From Erythroxylum novogranatense (Eukaryota > Streptophyta > Magnoliopsida > Malpighiales > Erythroxylaceae), in contig CM057228.1 of assembly GCA_029891385.1 (NCBI GenBank), positions 81,022,964-81,086,963 of the forward strand: a stretch of DNA of 64,000 nt, written 5' to 3'. The position numbers were made by a program, and so were the translations under genes. Each line of letters opens with the position of its first letter. Positions within the stretch are counted from its first letter, which is position 1. The notes beneath the pieces are model-generated. The model made no database searches and was not told the origin of the DNA. It saw only the letters and a list, made by a program, of their open reading frames with translations. Shown here one piece after another: positions 35,078 through 47,145 of the stretch.

Positions 35078-37174
35078 TGTTCGAGTTATGTAAATATAGT
35101 GCCCTGAAAAGCAAGTGTATTTACATGTAACTTTATCTTCTTCAGTTACAGTTTTGTAATGAAAATATTTATTCCTAATAAAACAAAAGAGTTTGGTTTT
35201 ATCTGTATGAGCATTATATATCTGGTCATAAGGTACCAAGATTCTTTTGTAAGTAATATACATATACATAGAGATGTATGGGAAACATGTATATTATTAG
35301 AATCTGAATTAATTGATTCACAGTTGAATAATCAAATTAAATAAACGATTATGATTTAAAGCTGTAGTGTTGCGATTTATCTCCATATAAGTAAGGGAAT
35401 TTACTTCAAGGGAATGATGAGTTTCATATCATGATAGTAGTTGACTATCGATAATGGAACTATTAAATGAATTTGGAATCAATTATGTTTTCAAGAATAA
35501 AGTGGGTCGTTACTTTAATCTTAAAACATACAACTTAAGCATTCGTTTATTATGAACCATAATCTTGATGAGTGGTGAACTCATATATGTTTCATTATAA
35601 TTCTTGATATTATTGGAATAGATTTTTACAGAGTATTAATCTAGTGTCTGCATGTTGGAATTATTAATTGAAACATGTATCAGGGAACATTCACTCAAAT
35701 AAAGAGTTTATAGTGTTATCATCTCTTCTAGATGTTTTAAGGAGATTTGGTGATTAAACTGGCGTCAGTAGTTTGATGGATTAGCTACCCATCAACTCTT
35801 AACACTGAGATGAGATCTTATGTGTTAATTACTATATAAAGTAAAATGAGAGATCTAGAAGGAAAAACCAACATAAGGGCAAAACGGTAATTTTACCCTT
35901 TGTTGTGCGGATGACTATAATAAGGTTTTAAATAGGGTTTGCAATTGGACATATTCTCATAATATTTAATAATTCAAGAGTTCAATTAATTGTCTTTAGT
36001 GGAATGACATTTAGTTAATAAGCTAGAATTAATTCTAATGAGATTGAATTAACTCTGGGCTTATTGGAGCTTGAATTATAAAAGTTCAATAAGATTCCCC
36101 TCTTGGCTTTAAGTAAGATTATCAAGCTAAGTAAGAAATATAAATGGAGGTTAATTAGAAGCCCATAATTGAATCTTGGGGTTTGTCTAATTAAAGAAAC
36201 CCAAATGTACATTTAGTAATGGGCTTGGTTTTTGGTTTAATGTAATTAATTAGATATATTATATCAAAACAATTTTTTTTAAGAAGAAGATAGTAAATTC
36301 GGTTATTCCTAGGTTAAATGTATAACCACACATTTGACATTAAAATGCTAAAAAAAGATGGTCTTTATTATGGTTAATCATCATTAAATGGAGTTATGAA
36401 CTTACCATTAAATGGTTTAATGGTTGTCTTTTAATGTTGGCTTGTAAACTATTTGCATTCATTAGATTAAAGATGAAAGATGTACATTAGATGGAGCATC
36501 TTCCTTCTTTCTTCTTGACAAAACCGAAATTAGGTATTGAATTTTAGGATATGGTCTTTTCAAATAGCCATCATAAAGATAAATGAAGATAATCTCATTT
36601 ATTGGCTATTTTATGAGTGATTAATGAAATAAGTGATGCATTTGATGCCTCTCTGTCCTTCCATCCATGTATATACGAAATTTGTAGGCAAGAAAGAGTG
36701 CTTGCATATTCTTTACACCTTCTCTCCTTTCATGAAAGAGAAAATCGAAAATACTAATTGAAAGAGTTTCAATTTTGCTTCTTCTTCTTCTAAGAAAATC
36801 TCCTCCAAACATTTCTTCTCCTTTCCCACCAAATGATTTTGTTAACCTAATTGTCCTTGAAAAATAGGTGGTAAATCTAATTGGTTGAGGATACTACAAT
36901 AAGGAGAAAGTAGATTAGTAAAGGAAAAGTTTTAAAGGCAAAGGATTTGGATACACGAAGAAGGAGAGGATAGCTCAGCGAGGATTTAAAGCTGTAGCGA
37001 AGGAGTTGGTAATACTCCTGATCTTGTTTATATTTTATTATCCTTATAACATATGATGTATGGATTCACATGTTGATTTGGATTTGTTGCTTCCGCTGCA
37101 AGTAATGATTTCTTAAAAGTTTTGAAATCTATCATTTTTCCAAACAAAGCATGTTTTCTTTTTTCGATCCAACA
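35078..37174 (+). repeat. 3' LTR of the plus-strand copia
   Basis: Starts TGTTCGAGTTATGTAAATAT and ends CGATCCAACA at 37174. It aligns with the 5' LTR at 25005-27079; the first few bases differ (TGTTCGAGTT against TGTAGTT). The right flank is a chromovirus-type LTR (37175 onward). Confidence 0.88.
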
Positions 37175-38871
37175 AATACAATAAAAGTATCCAAAAGTCA
37201 AATTACAAAGAAAATTACATAACCAAATAACCTTTATGCTAAAATGCATCTAAAGCTTTGGTAATAAAGTCCAACTTCCAAAATCAAATAAAACAAGAGT
37301 AATGCCTTGATCCGGTGACTTTACTCATTTTCTCGCTCGTCGCCTGTGGAGGGGAAAATGGGGTGTGAGCTCGACGACTCAGTGGGTAACAATTTAATAA
37401 TCAAGAATAAGCAAAAACATTCTTTAACAATTAATTTCAAAGCAATTTTACCAAAATCATCTTTGCCCTGAAGAAAATCTCCATCATATTCAATTGATCA
37501 AAACATTTACAAAAAACAACATAGACATACAAAAACAACATAGACAAAGCATATCGCATAATCACATAGAGGTTGGTTTGGGTGGATCCAATGGAATGTA
37601 CTACACATTCCAGCGAAGCGGTCATGTGTAGCCGTGAAACTTATGGGAGTCCGTGAGGAGCTCCAAGGCCACCAGCGGGCAGGCAGGAGAAGCCTATGAA
37701 TTAGACAAGTGCACTTGACTCTTAAGGGACCACCTCAAACCCATATAAACATGCATTTCACATAATTCACACATAAATGCCCAAAATGACATTTTTCTAA
37801 AATCACATATTCTAATCTTTTTCACTTAACAAACAGTTTTTCAAAAGTTTCCACAATGTGTTTACATACAAAAGACATCTCATACAAGTTTAAATCATCA
37901 CAAAGAGTAATTAATTCAAAAATTGAGAGTCATAGGAAAGCATTAAAAGACATTTATTAAAGGCAATTAAGTAGCTTATTAACTCAATTATTATATAGTC
38001 ACCCACCTTAATTCCTTTAGCTTTAATCTTGGTCAATTTGCCTTTCCTCTAACTCCAATTGCCTCTCTTGACCTTCATCAAGCACAATAATCCCATGTTA
38101 ATATGAGATATCAAAATTGGAAATTCTAAAGAAAGGAAAGCATGAATTAAAACCTACATAACCTTACCCATGCCTTTCCTAAGCTATTAAAACCAAAACC
38201 CATCTATAAAACCAACAATTTTCGAATTTCTCTTACCTTAGAAGCCTCCCACGAAAATGGCTTTTTTTGCCTCTAATGGAAGATTACACCTTCCCCTTCC
38301 TCTTTCCTTTTTAAGGAAACTCTTAAAAACACCTTTCTAAAGCAAGAAAAGTCAAAGCCCTAACCTTTCTTCTTCTTCTTCTTCTTCTTCTTCTTCTCTC
38401 CCACCGAAAGTCTCTCTTCCTCTCTTTTCTTTGATAATTTCGTAAGCCTCTCTTTCTAAGGACTTAACAAATTGTGTTTCTTAAACTTAAAACTTATGCC
38501 CAAAACGTTGTAGTTTCATTAAATATCTTCTTTCCCTTGCAATTTTCGTGGCTTCCCTCATTCCCATGACCTTATGCCCATTTTCTTCTTTTCTTTTTGT
38601 TTTAATGGCCAAAAGGACCAAAGTAGCCCTCCATGAAAGCTTTAAACCTTAAAAACATAAGTAATCTTCCTAAATTACCCTTACACCATCTTATTCCTTT
38701 AAATTATAACAACTTATCAAACTCTAATTTTTAACTAAATTCCTTCATTTAATTTCTATTAACTTAGCACTAAAAACCTCAATTATTCCAACCAAAAGAA
38801 AATTGTCAAACTAAACCTCAAAATAAAATAAACAAGCTTATTTACTAAGAAAAAGGAATCGGGGCCTAACA
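37175..38871 (-). repeat. chromovirus-type LTR, minus strand
   Basis: In minus sense it starts TGTTAGGCCCCGATTCC at 38871, and its first 575 bp match the 3' LTR at 9946-10509, so it is the same family. It contains a CTT run (38366-38397), a GTGGGTGAC donor-like site near 38010, a 19-nt hairpin GGAATGTACTACACATTCC near 37590, and an acceptor-like CCCCTCCACAG near 37350. Either it is the 5' portion of the minus-strand chromovirus 5' LTR separated by the copia, or a second copy. The C-rich run just right of 38871 resembles that family's polypurine tract, which would favour a second copy. Confidence 0.7.
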
Positions 38872-39010
38872 CCTCCCCCCCGTTAAGCATAAAAATCGGT
38901 TAATTTCATTCCATAAACTTCACACACACTCTCTGTGGGATCGACCTAGACTTGCCACTGCTATAGCAGTAGTCTAGTTATTTTATTTTTACTAGCGCAA
39001 CGACGCACTG
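38872..39010 (+). repeat. fragment of a Tat/Athila-like LTR end
   Basis: 'ctctgtgggatcgacctag' followed by 'acttgcc' and a short T-rich run is the style of plant Tat/Athila LTR 3' ends. The first 15 bases (cctcccccccgttaa) may instead be a chromovirus polypurine tract. It is too short for a firm family call. Confidence 0.4.
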
Positions 39011-39600
39011 TCATGTTGTATTTAATGTAATGAGACATAATGTATTTTGATGTAAATAGTTTGTAATAACCTTAATACATGTTAGCTTTTGAATTTATGG
39101 CATGTATTATGATAAGCACAATTTGTATGATATGTGCTTATTGAGATATAATGTATAGTGTGATTTGGTATACAAAACTTTATGAGAATAGATTCAAGCT
39201 AATATGATATACTTGTGATACTGTGTTTTAACTCGAGTGAGCACATCGATGATGGATCACTCATTGAGTTTACAAAATTAATCAAAATTGCAACGTTATT
39301 TTTCAGGTACTAAGGAGACTTAACTTCTAAGGTAATCTAATAGCAGTTTAGCATTATCAATTTTGGAATCAGGAATGGCTCAAAGGTCTAGTTAGCTGAT
39401 GTCTAAGGAGTTTAGATTGATTGTTTCTATTATCATCTCATTTCATGTTAGATATCTTGTAAAGAATAGTAAACTCTCATATGTTTTTGTAATGTATATA
39501 GATGGATTATGAGATATAATGATAATGTAAATGATGTTTGTGAAATGAAATGAGAAATGTTGAGCTTATGATCACTTATGCTCCATATGATGCCATAATA
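39011..39600 (+). repeat. degenerate Tekay-like LTR fragment
   Basis: Contains the Tekay LTR landmark (CATCGATGATGGATCACTCA, 39245-39264), then a decayed form of 'ttcgcaaactcaccc' and TTATTTTTCAGG (to about 39307). The order and spacing match the Tekay-type LTRs on both sides. Ends are not definable, and it has no LTR termini. Confidence 0.55.
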
Positions 39601-40374
39601 GTAAATATGATTGCTCTAACATGCCATTCTTGCTCTAACATGCCATTCTTATAAGATATGTTCTTGAATTTCCTCTCCATGTTTAGGTATATCCTTTATG
39701 GTAGTGGTGCATTACAATGTATATCCCAAAAATCCTTGTTTTTACTATAAAAGGATATTATTAATGGTCATGTAGGTGACCATATATATCCTAGAAATCT
39801 TGTTTTTTATTATAAAAGGATATTATTGAAGGCTACATAAAGAGAAGGGGAGTCTTGAGTCATAAGAGATAGCAGAGTAGAGGTAATTCTAAACAAAGGA
39901 TGAGATAAACATGAAGATTACATCAGAAGATTCAATAGAGAGTAACTTTTAATCCAAAATGAAATAAGATTTCGTTAGAGACAAAAAGGGGATACAAAAT
40001 ATGAATTCTTTTATTTCTATTTGGTTTTCTAAATATTTGATATTGGATGTGTTTTCTATGTTTAGGAACCAAATTTTTTAATTTTTATGTTTGATGAACT
40101 CTAAGTTTGGATGATAATATGATATAATCTTTTTTTAATGCAGTTTTATTGATTAGCTTATTGCAATTCAATATCTAGAGGGATTGCATATTAAAAAATT
40201 TTCACCACATTGATGACATTATAGAACTCTAACAATGTTATATTTTCATCACTTTTTCTATTAATGGAGGGTTCAATTTAAACAATTCTAAAACGATAGG
40301 GTTTAATTTGAACGTTGTAAAATGTTAAGGTTTAACTTGTCATAAAAAGCCAACCTTAGGGTCATTTTTTCTTT
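39601..40374. other. unassigned AT-rich stretch with two short duplications
   Basis: No gene is visible. 'ttgctctaacatgccatt' is repeated in tandem near 39608-39650. Two roughly 58-bp units beginning TATATCC and containing ATAAAAGGATATTATT lie at 39720-39780 and 39786-39840. It probably holds old retrotransposon debris, but I cannot name a family. Confidence 0.5.
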
Positions 40375-41025
40375 TTTTGCCTAATTTGTTATAATGTTAG
40401 AGGAAGCTTTATGATTGTCCTATAGATTCAACTCTAACACTTAAGGAGAAACAAGAATTATCAAATTTTAGTAGAGATCTTAATGCTTATAAATCAATGG
40501 TAAAACAATAATCAAGGGTGTTATGGGTTAAGGAAGGGGGTGGTAATATTAGTTTCTTTCATAAATCTATTCTTGATATAAGGAATCATAACAAAATCTT
40601 AAATTTAAGGAATGATGATAATGTGAAGTTAGGAAGATGCATTTGATTTAAACAAACCTATAGTTCATAAGCTATTAACTAGGTAACAACATGAGTTTCT
40701 CACTAGCCCTTTCACCAGAGAAGATATTGAAAAGGTTGTATTTAATCTTACCCCCAATAAGGCCTAAGCCTGATGGTTTAAATGCCTATTTTTACCAAAA
40801 GACTTGATACCTTATTAAGATTTATGTTTATAAGATAGTCTTAGAATTCTTTTTTATCTTTAAGATGTTGTCTGCCTAGAATAACACTCACCTATATTTA
40901 ATTCCAAAAACTCTAAATCTAACATCTTTGAAAGATTATAAACCTATTTATCGTTGTAAAACCTTTTAAAAGATAATTTCTAAGCTCCCAACTTGAAGAA
41001 TCAAAAACATTCTACCTTCCTTTGT
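40375..41025 (+). pseudogene. L1-type LINE reverse transcriptase remnant
   Basis: Translated with frameshifts it reads KEKQELSNFSRDLNAYKSM, WVKEGGGNISFFHKSI (the plant LINE 'W..EGDRNT.FFH' motif), then FTREDIEKVVFNLTPNKA, PDGLNAYFYQK (the PGPDG motif of the RT fingers, altered), THLYLIPKT and SLKDYKPI. Many stops and indels mark it as old. It is cut at 41025 by the start of a Tekay LTR, so the rest would lie beyond the right window edge. No poly-A tail or 5' end is present. Confidence 0.75.
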
Positions 41026-42085
41026 TGTAACATCCTGTTACCATACTAAGGTTAGAGCCTTGGATTTCGATAGTTGAGAAAATAGCAATGAGAGATTAGA
41101 GAATGCATTTCATGCTCATGCATAGTATGACATACACATACACGTGAACATTGGATATTTGCACATGAAAATAATTGTACATGCATTCATTGATAATTCC
41201 AGGTATAATAGAATTATGATGTGATATTATTGAGAATTGTGAATTTGTTGCATTAAAAATTTATTTGGAAAGTGTAATTGTTAATATTGAATTTTGGTGA
41301 ATTTTAGAAATAATTTATAAAATTGTTGGATATTATTTTACTAGGAAAAAATACCACTTAGCAAATAAATTGATGAATGGACAAGAAATAAGAGTCAAAT
41401 GATAGTGGAAAATTGTATGGGTGACTTTGGGATTTTTGACAAATGATATTAAAAATTTAGAGACTAATTAGAGTAAAAATCAAAGAAGATTGAACTAGTT
41501 AATTGAGAAACTAGTTAAAGCCTTAGAATTTGGACAAGTGTCTAATTCTTAAACACTCGTTCTTTTAAACTTGAAAGATCCATCTACTATTTGCTCTTGT
41601 CTTAAAATATCTTCTTCAAGATTTTCCTTCATCTTCTGGAAGCTTCATTTCTTTCAAAGATTTCTCATCCTCGCAATGCAAGCCTTGCTCTCATCTTCTG
41701 CTTGCTATCTCTTTTTTCATCTCCTTCACTATCACTAAAATACCTAACCCTACAACCTTGAACTGTTGATGATCGCGTGTTGTTGGAAAGGTAGAAGATT
41801 TTGGAGCTTTAGACAAGTACGCATTTTATGGTTCTTTATGGTTACATAAGATGAAACATGCATTATGTTAGTTATACATTGAATTTATAAAATGAAAATG
41901 TACATGTGATGAAACGTGAGTGAAAAACCAGAGCTTACAACATGTGTTGATTTTTCAGATTTGAGGATAAATATGTTATAAGATGGTGTGGAAATGATTT
42001 ATGAGTTAGAAAGATCAATGAAACTATGTATGAGAAGAGTAAATAAAATTTTGAAAGATTAAAGCATATATACTCTATTTTCTTT

Positions 42086-42089
<4 letters not shown>

Positions 42090-42152
<63 letters not shown>
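42090..42152. repeat. (TG)n microsatellite
   Basis: About 62 bp of almost pure GT dinucleotide with one TTT interruption, within the 5' segment of the split Tekay-type LTR. Confidence 0.97.
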
Positions 42153-42875
42153 ATACATACGTGAATATTTTGGTAACTTAAGGATGAACAAAGAAGAAAA
42201 TGAGGAGAATTCAGAAAATGAAAATACAAAAAAATGACGGTGAAGAAATAACGAAAATGGTGATATATATGAACGAGATTTTGTTTTGATATTTGTGTGT
42301 AATTGTGGTTTTCGATCTATTTGTGAATGTGTTGAGCTGGATGAGAGTTAAAATGGTGAAATGAAAATGGAGAATGTGCATAAAAGGAAAGTGCAGGAGA
42401 ATGAAAGAAAAAACACAGAGAATGAAAAAGATGAGTAAATGAATTTTTTGTTTATGATGTATGTATTTTAGTCTAAAATTTGGAGTTGTTTGTGAATGAT
42501 TTTATTTAAATGGGAGTCAAAAATAGAGTTGAGGAGTAGTTAGGGAAGTTAGTTTGAAAGAAAAGGAAGAATTTAAGTTAGAGAAGTTGGTGTAGAATAA
42601 AAGAAAGAAAAGAGAAAAAAATTGGTCAAAATGTTGTCTTGAATTTCCATGATCAAAGTCTATTGATCTAGGACAATTTTGACAAAAATGTCTTCATAAA
42701 AATTTTATATATTTCTTTTATCTTTTTAATGATATAAACTTTGAAATTTTTGGATTTCAAGATTGAAAGTTATAGGGCTGGAAGTAAGGGTGTGCGACTA
42801 GAAAGTTGCAATCATGCTTAAGTGCAATCACGACCCTGCTATTTTTCACCGAATGTCGTGATCATGCTTCATTTT

Positions 42876-45800
42876 TGTAACATCCCATCACCGATGGGAA
42901 GGGTATTTTAGTAAATTGGGACGGGTTAGGAATATTGAATTATATCTCGGCATAAACATACATCATATAGCCTCTATAAATGATGATTGTTTTGCATATG
43001 CACATGGTATACATGCATTCATGACATTTCCCGGCATAGGTTACTGCTTGTGGTCTTTTATGAAATTTATGTGATATTTCAGTTGAAAAATAAAATGGAA
43101 GTGCTCTAAGTATGTTTTCTATTTTTAGGGATTTACTGAAATTTTTCTGAAATTTTTCGGGGTTCTTGCCCGGATCGAAAAATTCCAACTGACTGAGTGA
43201 GTGAGTTTTTTTGGTATTGAAAAGGATTGCCTAATGGCATGAGATTATTGGATAAATGATGTTAGGTAATTATTTTAGAGCCATGATTAGAGATTAATTG
43301 GGATTAGTGCTTAATTAACTAGGAGTACTTGAAAATTGTATTTGTCTCATTTAAAGCCAAGTGTCCCTCTACATTTATTAATTTTGTCCATGTATATTCA
43401 TCACCTACGACACTCTTCATGCTTGAAGTCAACAAATTACTTTTAAAAGATCAATTATGCTTGAATTTCTCTTGTCATTTATGGCTCTTCCTTTAAACAA
43501 AAAAAAATGAAAGTTGGTTTATTCCTCCTCTCATCCGAAACTTGCCATTTCCTTCAATTATGTTCTTCTCCTTCGACTATTTCCTTTTCCTCCCATATAA
43601 GTTCCACTTGTTATTTGCTTGCTTGCCTCCCTTTCTTCTCAACCAAGCCTTGAGTGGATGATGATCTTTGTGATACAAGTAAAGGCCGTAGGTGAGGTAT
43701 TAAGTTAGGAAGTTGTGGAGAGTTGTAAAGATTTGGAGAATTGGAGAGTTTGCAACTTGTTTGGTGAGTATTGATGTTTGTTTTCCTTCTTTTGGTAGTT
43801 AGATGCATTCATGGGGATCCTTGATGCATTTATTTGATCATATAAGTGGTAGGTTTGAATGGGTTTAATGCATGCTTGTGTGAGGGAAGTGGATAGAGTA
43901 GTTAAAGAATGTGAAAGTAATGTTGATAATGATGTTTATGATGTTTAATGAATAAAAATAAAGTATGGAAGTTGTGTATGTGGTTGCTGCCACTTATGCT
44001 CTATTCTATAAGTATATGTTGTGATGAATTTGTGGTTGAATTAGATGTGTCAATGGATGCTTAGTGATGTGTTATTGATATTAGAAGTGATAGGAGTTAG
44101 GTTGAAGTTGAAAGCTGGAAAATGCATTTTGACCCTATTGCAATGTTTTGATCATAATTAATTGTGTAGGTGAGCAAATGAGTTGTGGTTTGTGCCCAAT
44201 TAAACTTGAGCATGTTGGCTACAATTTTGTGTGAAATAGCTGTTGTTAAATTGTAACTCTAGAAGGTCGAATTTTTGCATGGAAAGTTCCTGTTTTAGTG
44301 TCTGTGAACAGTAACCGAAACTATGATCAAAGTGTTTTGTTGAGTTTTCTAAATTAATTGATATAGAATTAGGGAAAATGGTCTAAATGAAAGTTGAAGC
44401 ATGTTAAGTTAGCTTTCCATTACCGCTGATTTTGCTATTTTTAGATCTGTATATTGGGAGATATGACCTGTTTACTATTGACTGGTTTTGAGCATTTTGA
44501 TGAAACCTAGCCTAAGTGTAGATTTTGTGAGCATTCGGATTGGAAGCAATTTTAGCAATTTATGTAACTTGAATTGGTGTGAGTGATCTTCTGAAAAGTT
44601 GTAGAGGAAGAAATGATCTTGAAAATGACTTATGGCATGTAATTTTTAGAGGTCAGATTTGAGAGTAATGAATTTGCAAAAACAGAACCTAAGCTAGGTC
44701 ATGGATTGCTGATCATGGCAGAAACTTGGATAACACTTTTGAAATTGTTAGAGGTTGAATTGGAATTTGGGTTCTTCATGAAAATTGAAGTTTGATATCT
44801 TATCTTTTCAGGGATATAAATTAGTGAGTTGTTTGACATTTGTGCTAGAAGATATACTGGTTGGAAATTTACTGCTCAGATTGGGACAGTTTAGTAGACA
44901 GATGCTTCGGTGAATTATTTGACCTAGTTAGTAAATGAATTAGGATTTTGGTTATTCATGAAAGTTTTCGATAACATTGGGATCTTGATGAGAATATTTA
45001 TTGTGTAATTTTTGACTGAAGAGAATGAAAGTTACTGAATTTACAAGATACTGTACTGTGTTGAGTGATTTTGAGTGAGCATTAGCTTTCATGGGATTTT
45101 TGACACCCTTAGGGGTGGAATTATTTTGAATGGTCTAAATGAAACTTGTAGAGGGTTTCATTATCTTTCCAATGAGATATGGTTTATAATTTTCTGAATT
45201 GTGTGCAAAGAGTTATAGGTGTTGGAAATTTGGTTGGAAATCAGGAAAAAGAAAAAGGAAATAAGGGTTATATATATATAGATATTAATTGTTTAATGTG
45301 AATTTTGGTTTCTTTCGTAAATAACTTTTTCGTCCGACGTCCGATTGACCTGATTCTTGAGGCATCGGATTCATTGAATATTTAATTTCATTTTCTGAGA
45401 GATTGGGAATTTTTGGACGAGAAATTGGCGTGGGTCCGGGTAATAGTTATGTGGCTACTGTTTTATTTATTTTTGGACCGATCGAGGCTCGAATTGAGTA
45501 ATTTCGGTGCCATTAGATTTCTAATTTTTAGGTGGAATTTTTATGATGGGAAAATTTTGGATTAGGGTCGGGAATGTCATGAACATGCATTGTATACGTT
45601 TTAATTGTTTCATGTGCATTGTTTGATATTTCTAACTATACAGTTGGTAATGTGTACTTATTTTAATTTGTTATAGAGGCACAGTTGGAACGTCATCCCA
45701 CGGATGTTGCAGAGACTTCCCGGCATTAGCTCGGAAGTTATTAGGTGAGTAACCTAGATGGTTCCTCGATTAGTAAGTGTTTATAATTATGCACTTATAA

Positions 45801-46727
45801 CTCTGTGGAGTGGGATGATTGGGTTTGTTTATGCCTGGATTGCGGACCGGAGGTCCGATGGATTGGAAGATTCTGACATAGAAGTGCTATGTGTGATTTT
45901 CATGTGATTACTTGTGAGTGACTTGTGTGAATATGTTGAATTGGGATCAGTTATGATGTTGATTTTGTTTATTTGGACATGCATTTCATGCATAATTGCA
46001 TGATCGATGATTGGCGATTGTGACCGGAAGCGACCAGCGAGCTTAAAGCTCAACGTGATTGGGCCTTGAGCCCACAGTGATTCAGAGCCTAAGGCTCACC
46101 GTTTAATGCGCCCTTAATGGGACAGTTTTAGGTGCTCGGTCACAACAACGTAATAAATTTGAAAAGCGTCACATACGCATTTCATGTGCATTTGAATTGG
46201 TTCCTTTGACTGGTATAGTAATCATGTGGTACTTCAATGTGTTTTGGTGAAATAACCGTGTGTATCATGTTATACCTGTATATGCATGAATTGGGTGAAC
46301 CATCGATGATGGTTCTCACCGAGTTCGCAAACTCACCCAAAATTGCAAATTATTTTTCAGGACCGAGAGAGTAAACTCATAGCTCTAGAGAGACTTTTCC
46401 TGCCGTGTAGATTGAGTTGGCAAGAGAAATCATGGCACACAGGTCGGTCAGCTGGCACTTTGTTAGGGATGACCTAGTTAGGTTTATGTTTGATTTTCTT
46501 CTGGACTAATGTACAGAAAATATCGGTTAATGTAATTCTTGCTTTGAGGTTATGAAATGAGAAATTTATGGTTTCAAAAAATTAGTGAATTTCATATTAA
46601 TGCTTTATGATTTTTGATGCCATGTGGAGTGTTAAAGATGGTTCGTAGCGCAACCTTATCATAGGGTGCGTATCGGAATTGACCTACGGGCGTCCCGGCA
46701 CATATCCTATGGTAAGGGGGTGCTACA
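42876..46727 (+). repeat. solo Tekay-type LTR, 3852 bp
   Basis: Starts TGTAACATCCCATCACCG and ends GGGGTGCTACA, with flanks ATTTT (42871-42875) and GTTTT (46728-46732), a 5-bp target duplication with one change. No primer site or coding sequence follows either end, so it is a solo LTR left by LTR-LTR recombination. Landmarks: 'gacacccttaggggtgg' and 'cttgtagagg' units (45100-45150), a conserved box (TCCGACGTCCGATTGACC, about 45330), GAACATGCATTGTATAC (45580), intron-like GTGAGT (45745) to TTTTTCAG (46360), and hairpins GAGCTTAAAGCTC and GAGCCTAAGGCTC (46039-46097). It splits the word tract of the host LTR. Small open frames inside are chance. Confidence 0.85.
45745..46360 (+). other. predicted intron in the solo Tekay-type LTR
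   Basis: GTGAGT donor and TTTTTCAG acceptor, 616 nt apart, at the same relative place as in the other Tekay-type LTRs. It encloses the GAGC...GCTC hairpin words. Splicing is inferred. Confidence 0.45.
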
Positions 46728-46732
46728 GTTTT

Positions 46733-46965
46733 TCTTCTCTCATGTTTGTGACTCCTCACCCTCATACCGATGATTTTTCTTCCCTCACACCCGTGAATTT
46801 CTCCTTCACACTCGTGAGTGTCAATGGATGGACTTAATTTTCACATCATAACACTGTGCTCTCTGATTGTCCAAGCTTCTTTGTTTCTATTTGTCACACT
46901 CGTGACTTCTCTCCCTCACATCTGTGATTTCCTCACACCCATGAATTCTCTTCCTCATGCCTATG
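46733..46965. repeat. TCACACCCGTGA word array in the Tekay-type LTR
   Basis: Imperfect palindromes of the form TCAC-AYNY-GTGA at 46795, 46816, 46896 and 46918, plus TCACACCCATGA near 46933 and looser copies. Spacers differ. It continues the tract left of the solo LTR (42790-42870, words CGTGATCATGC and AATCATGCTT). Confidence 0.7.
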
Positions 46966-47145
46966 AGTGTTGATTTTCGGACCACAGTTTTAAATTGTCA
47001 CATCATGACACTTTGCTATTCAATAGTCTAGTGCACCCGAGAGCATTTTGCAAACTGAATAGTCTTGCTTCTTTAGACCATAAATTCTTCTATAGACCTG
47101 AACATGAATTAATTCTTGAACCAGTAGGTTTAAAACACATTATTC

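Larger units (their letters stand above)
25005..37174 (+). mobile_element. Ty1/copia Tork/Angela-like element, plus strand, with both LTRs
   Basis: 5' LTR 25005-27079, primer site, leader, gag, pol, 3' LTR 35078-37174. The two LTRs are clearly homologous along their length. RNase H is split by a PIF/Harbinger-like element (32261-34776). Without that insertion the copia would be about 9.65 kb. The flanks show no target duplication (GCTTT on the left, AATAC on the right), so it may have recombined or lost one flank after insertion. The coding region has many stops, most explained by C-to-T or G-to-A changes. Confidence 0.88.

Noticed and set aside
42090..42152. TG repeat as a regulatory element
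   Set aside because: It is an ordinary microsatellite with no supporting context.
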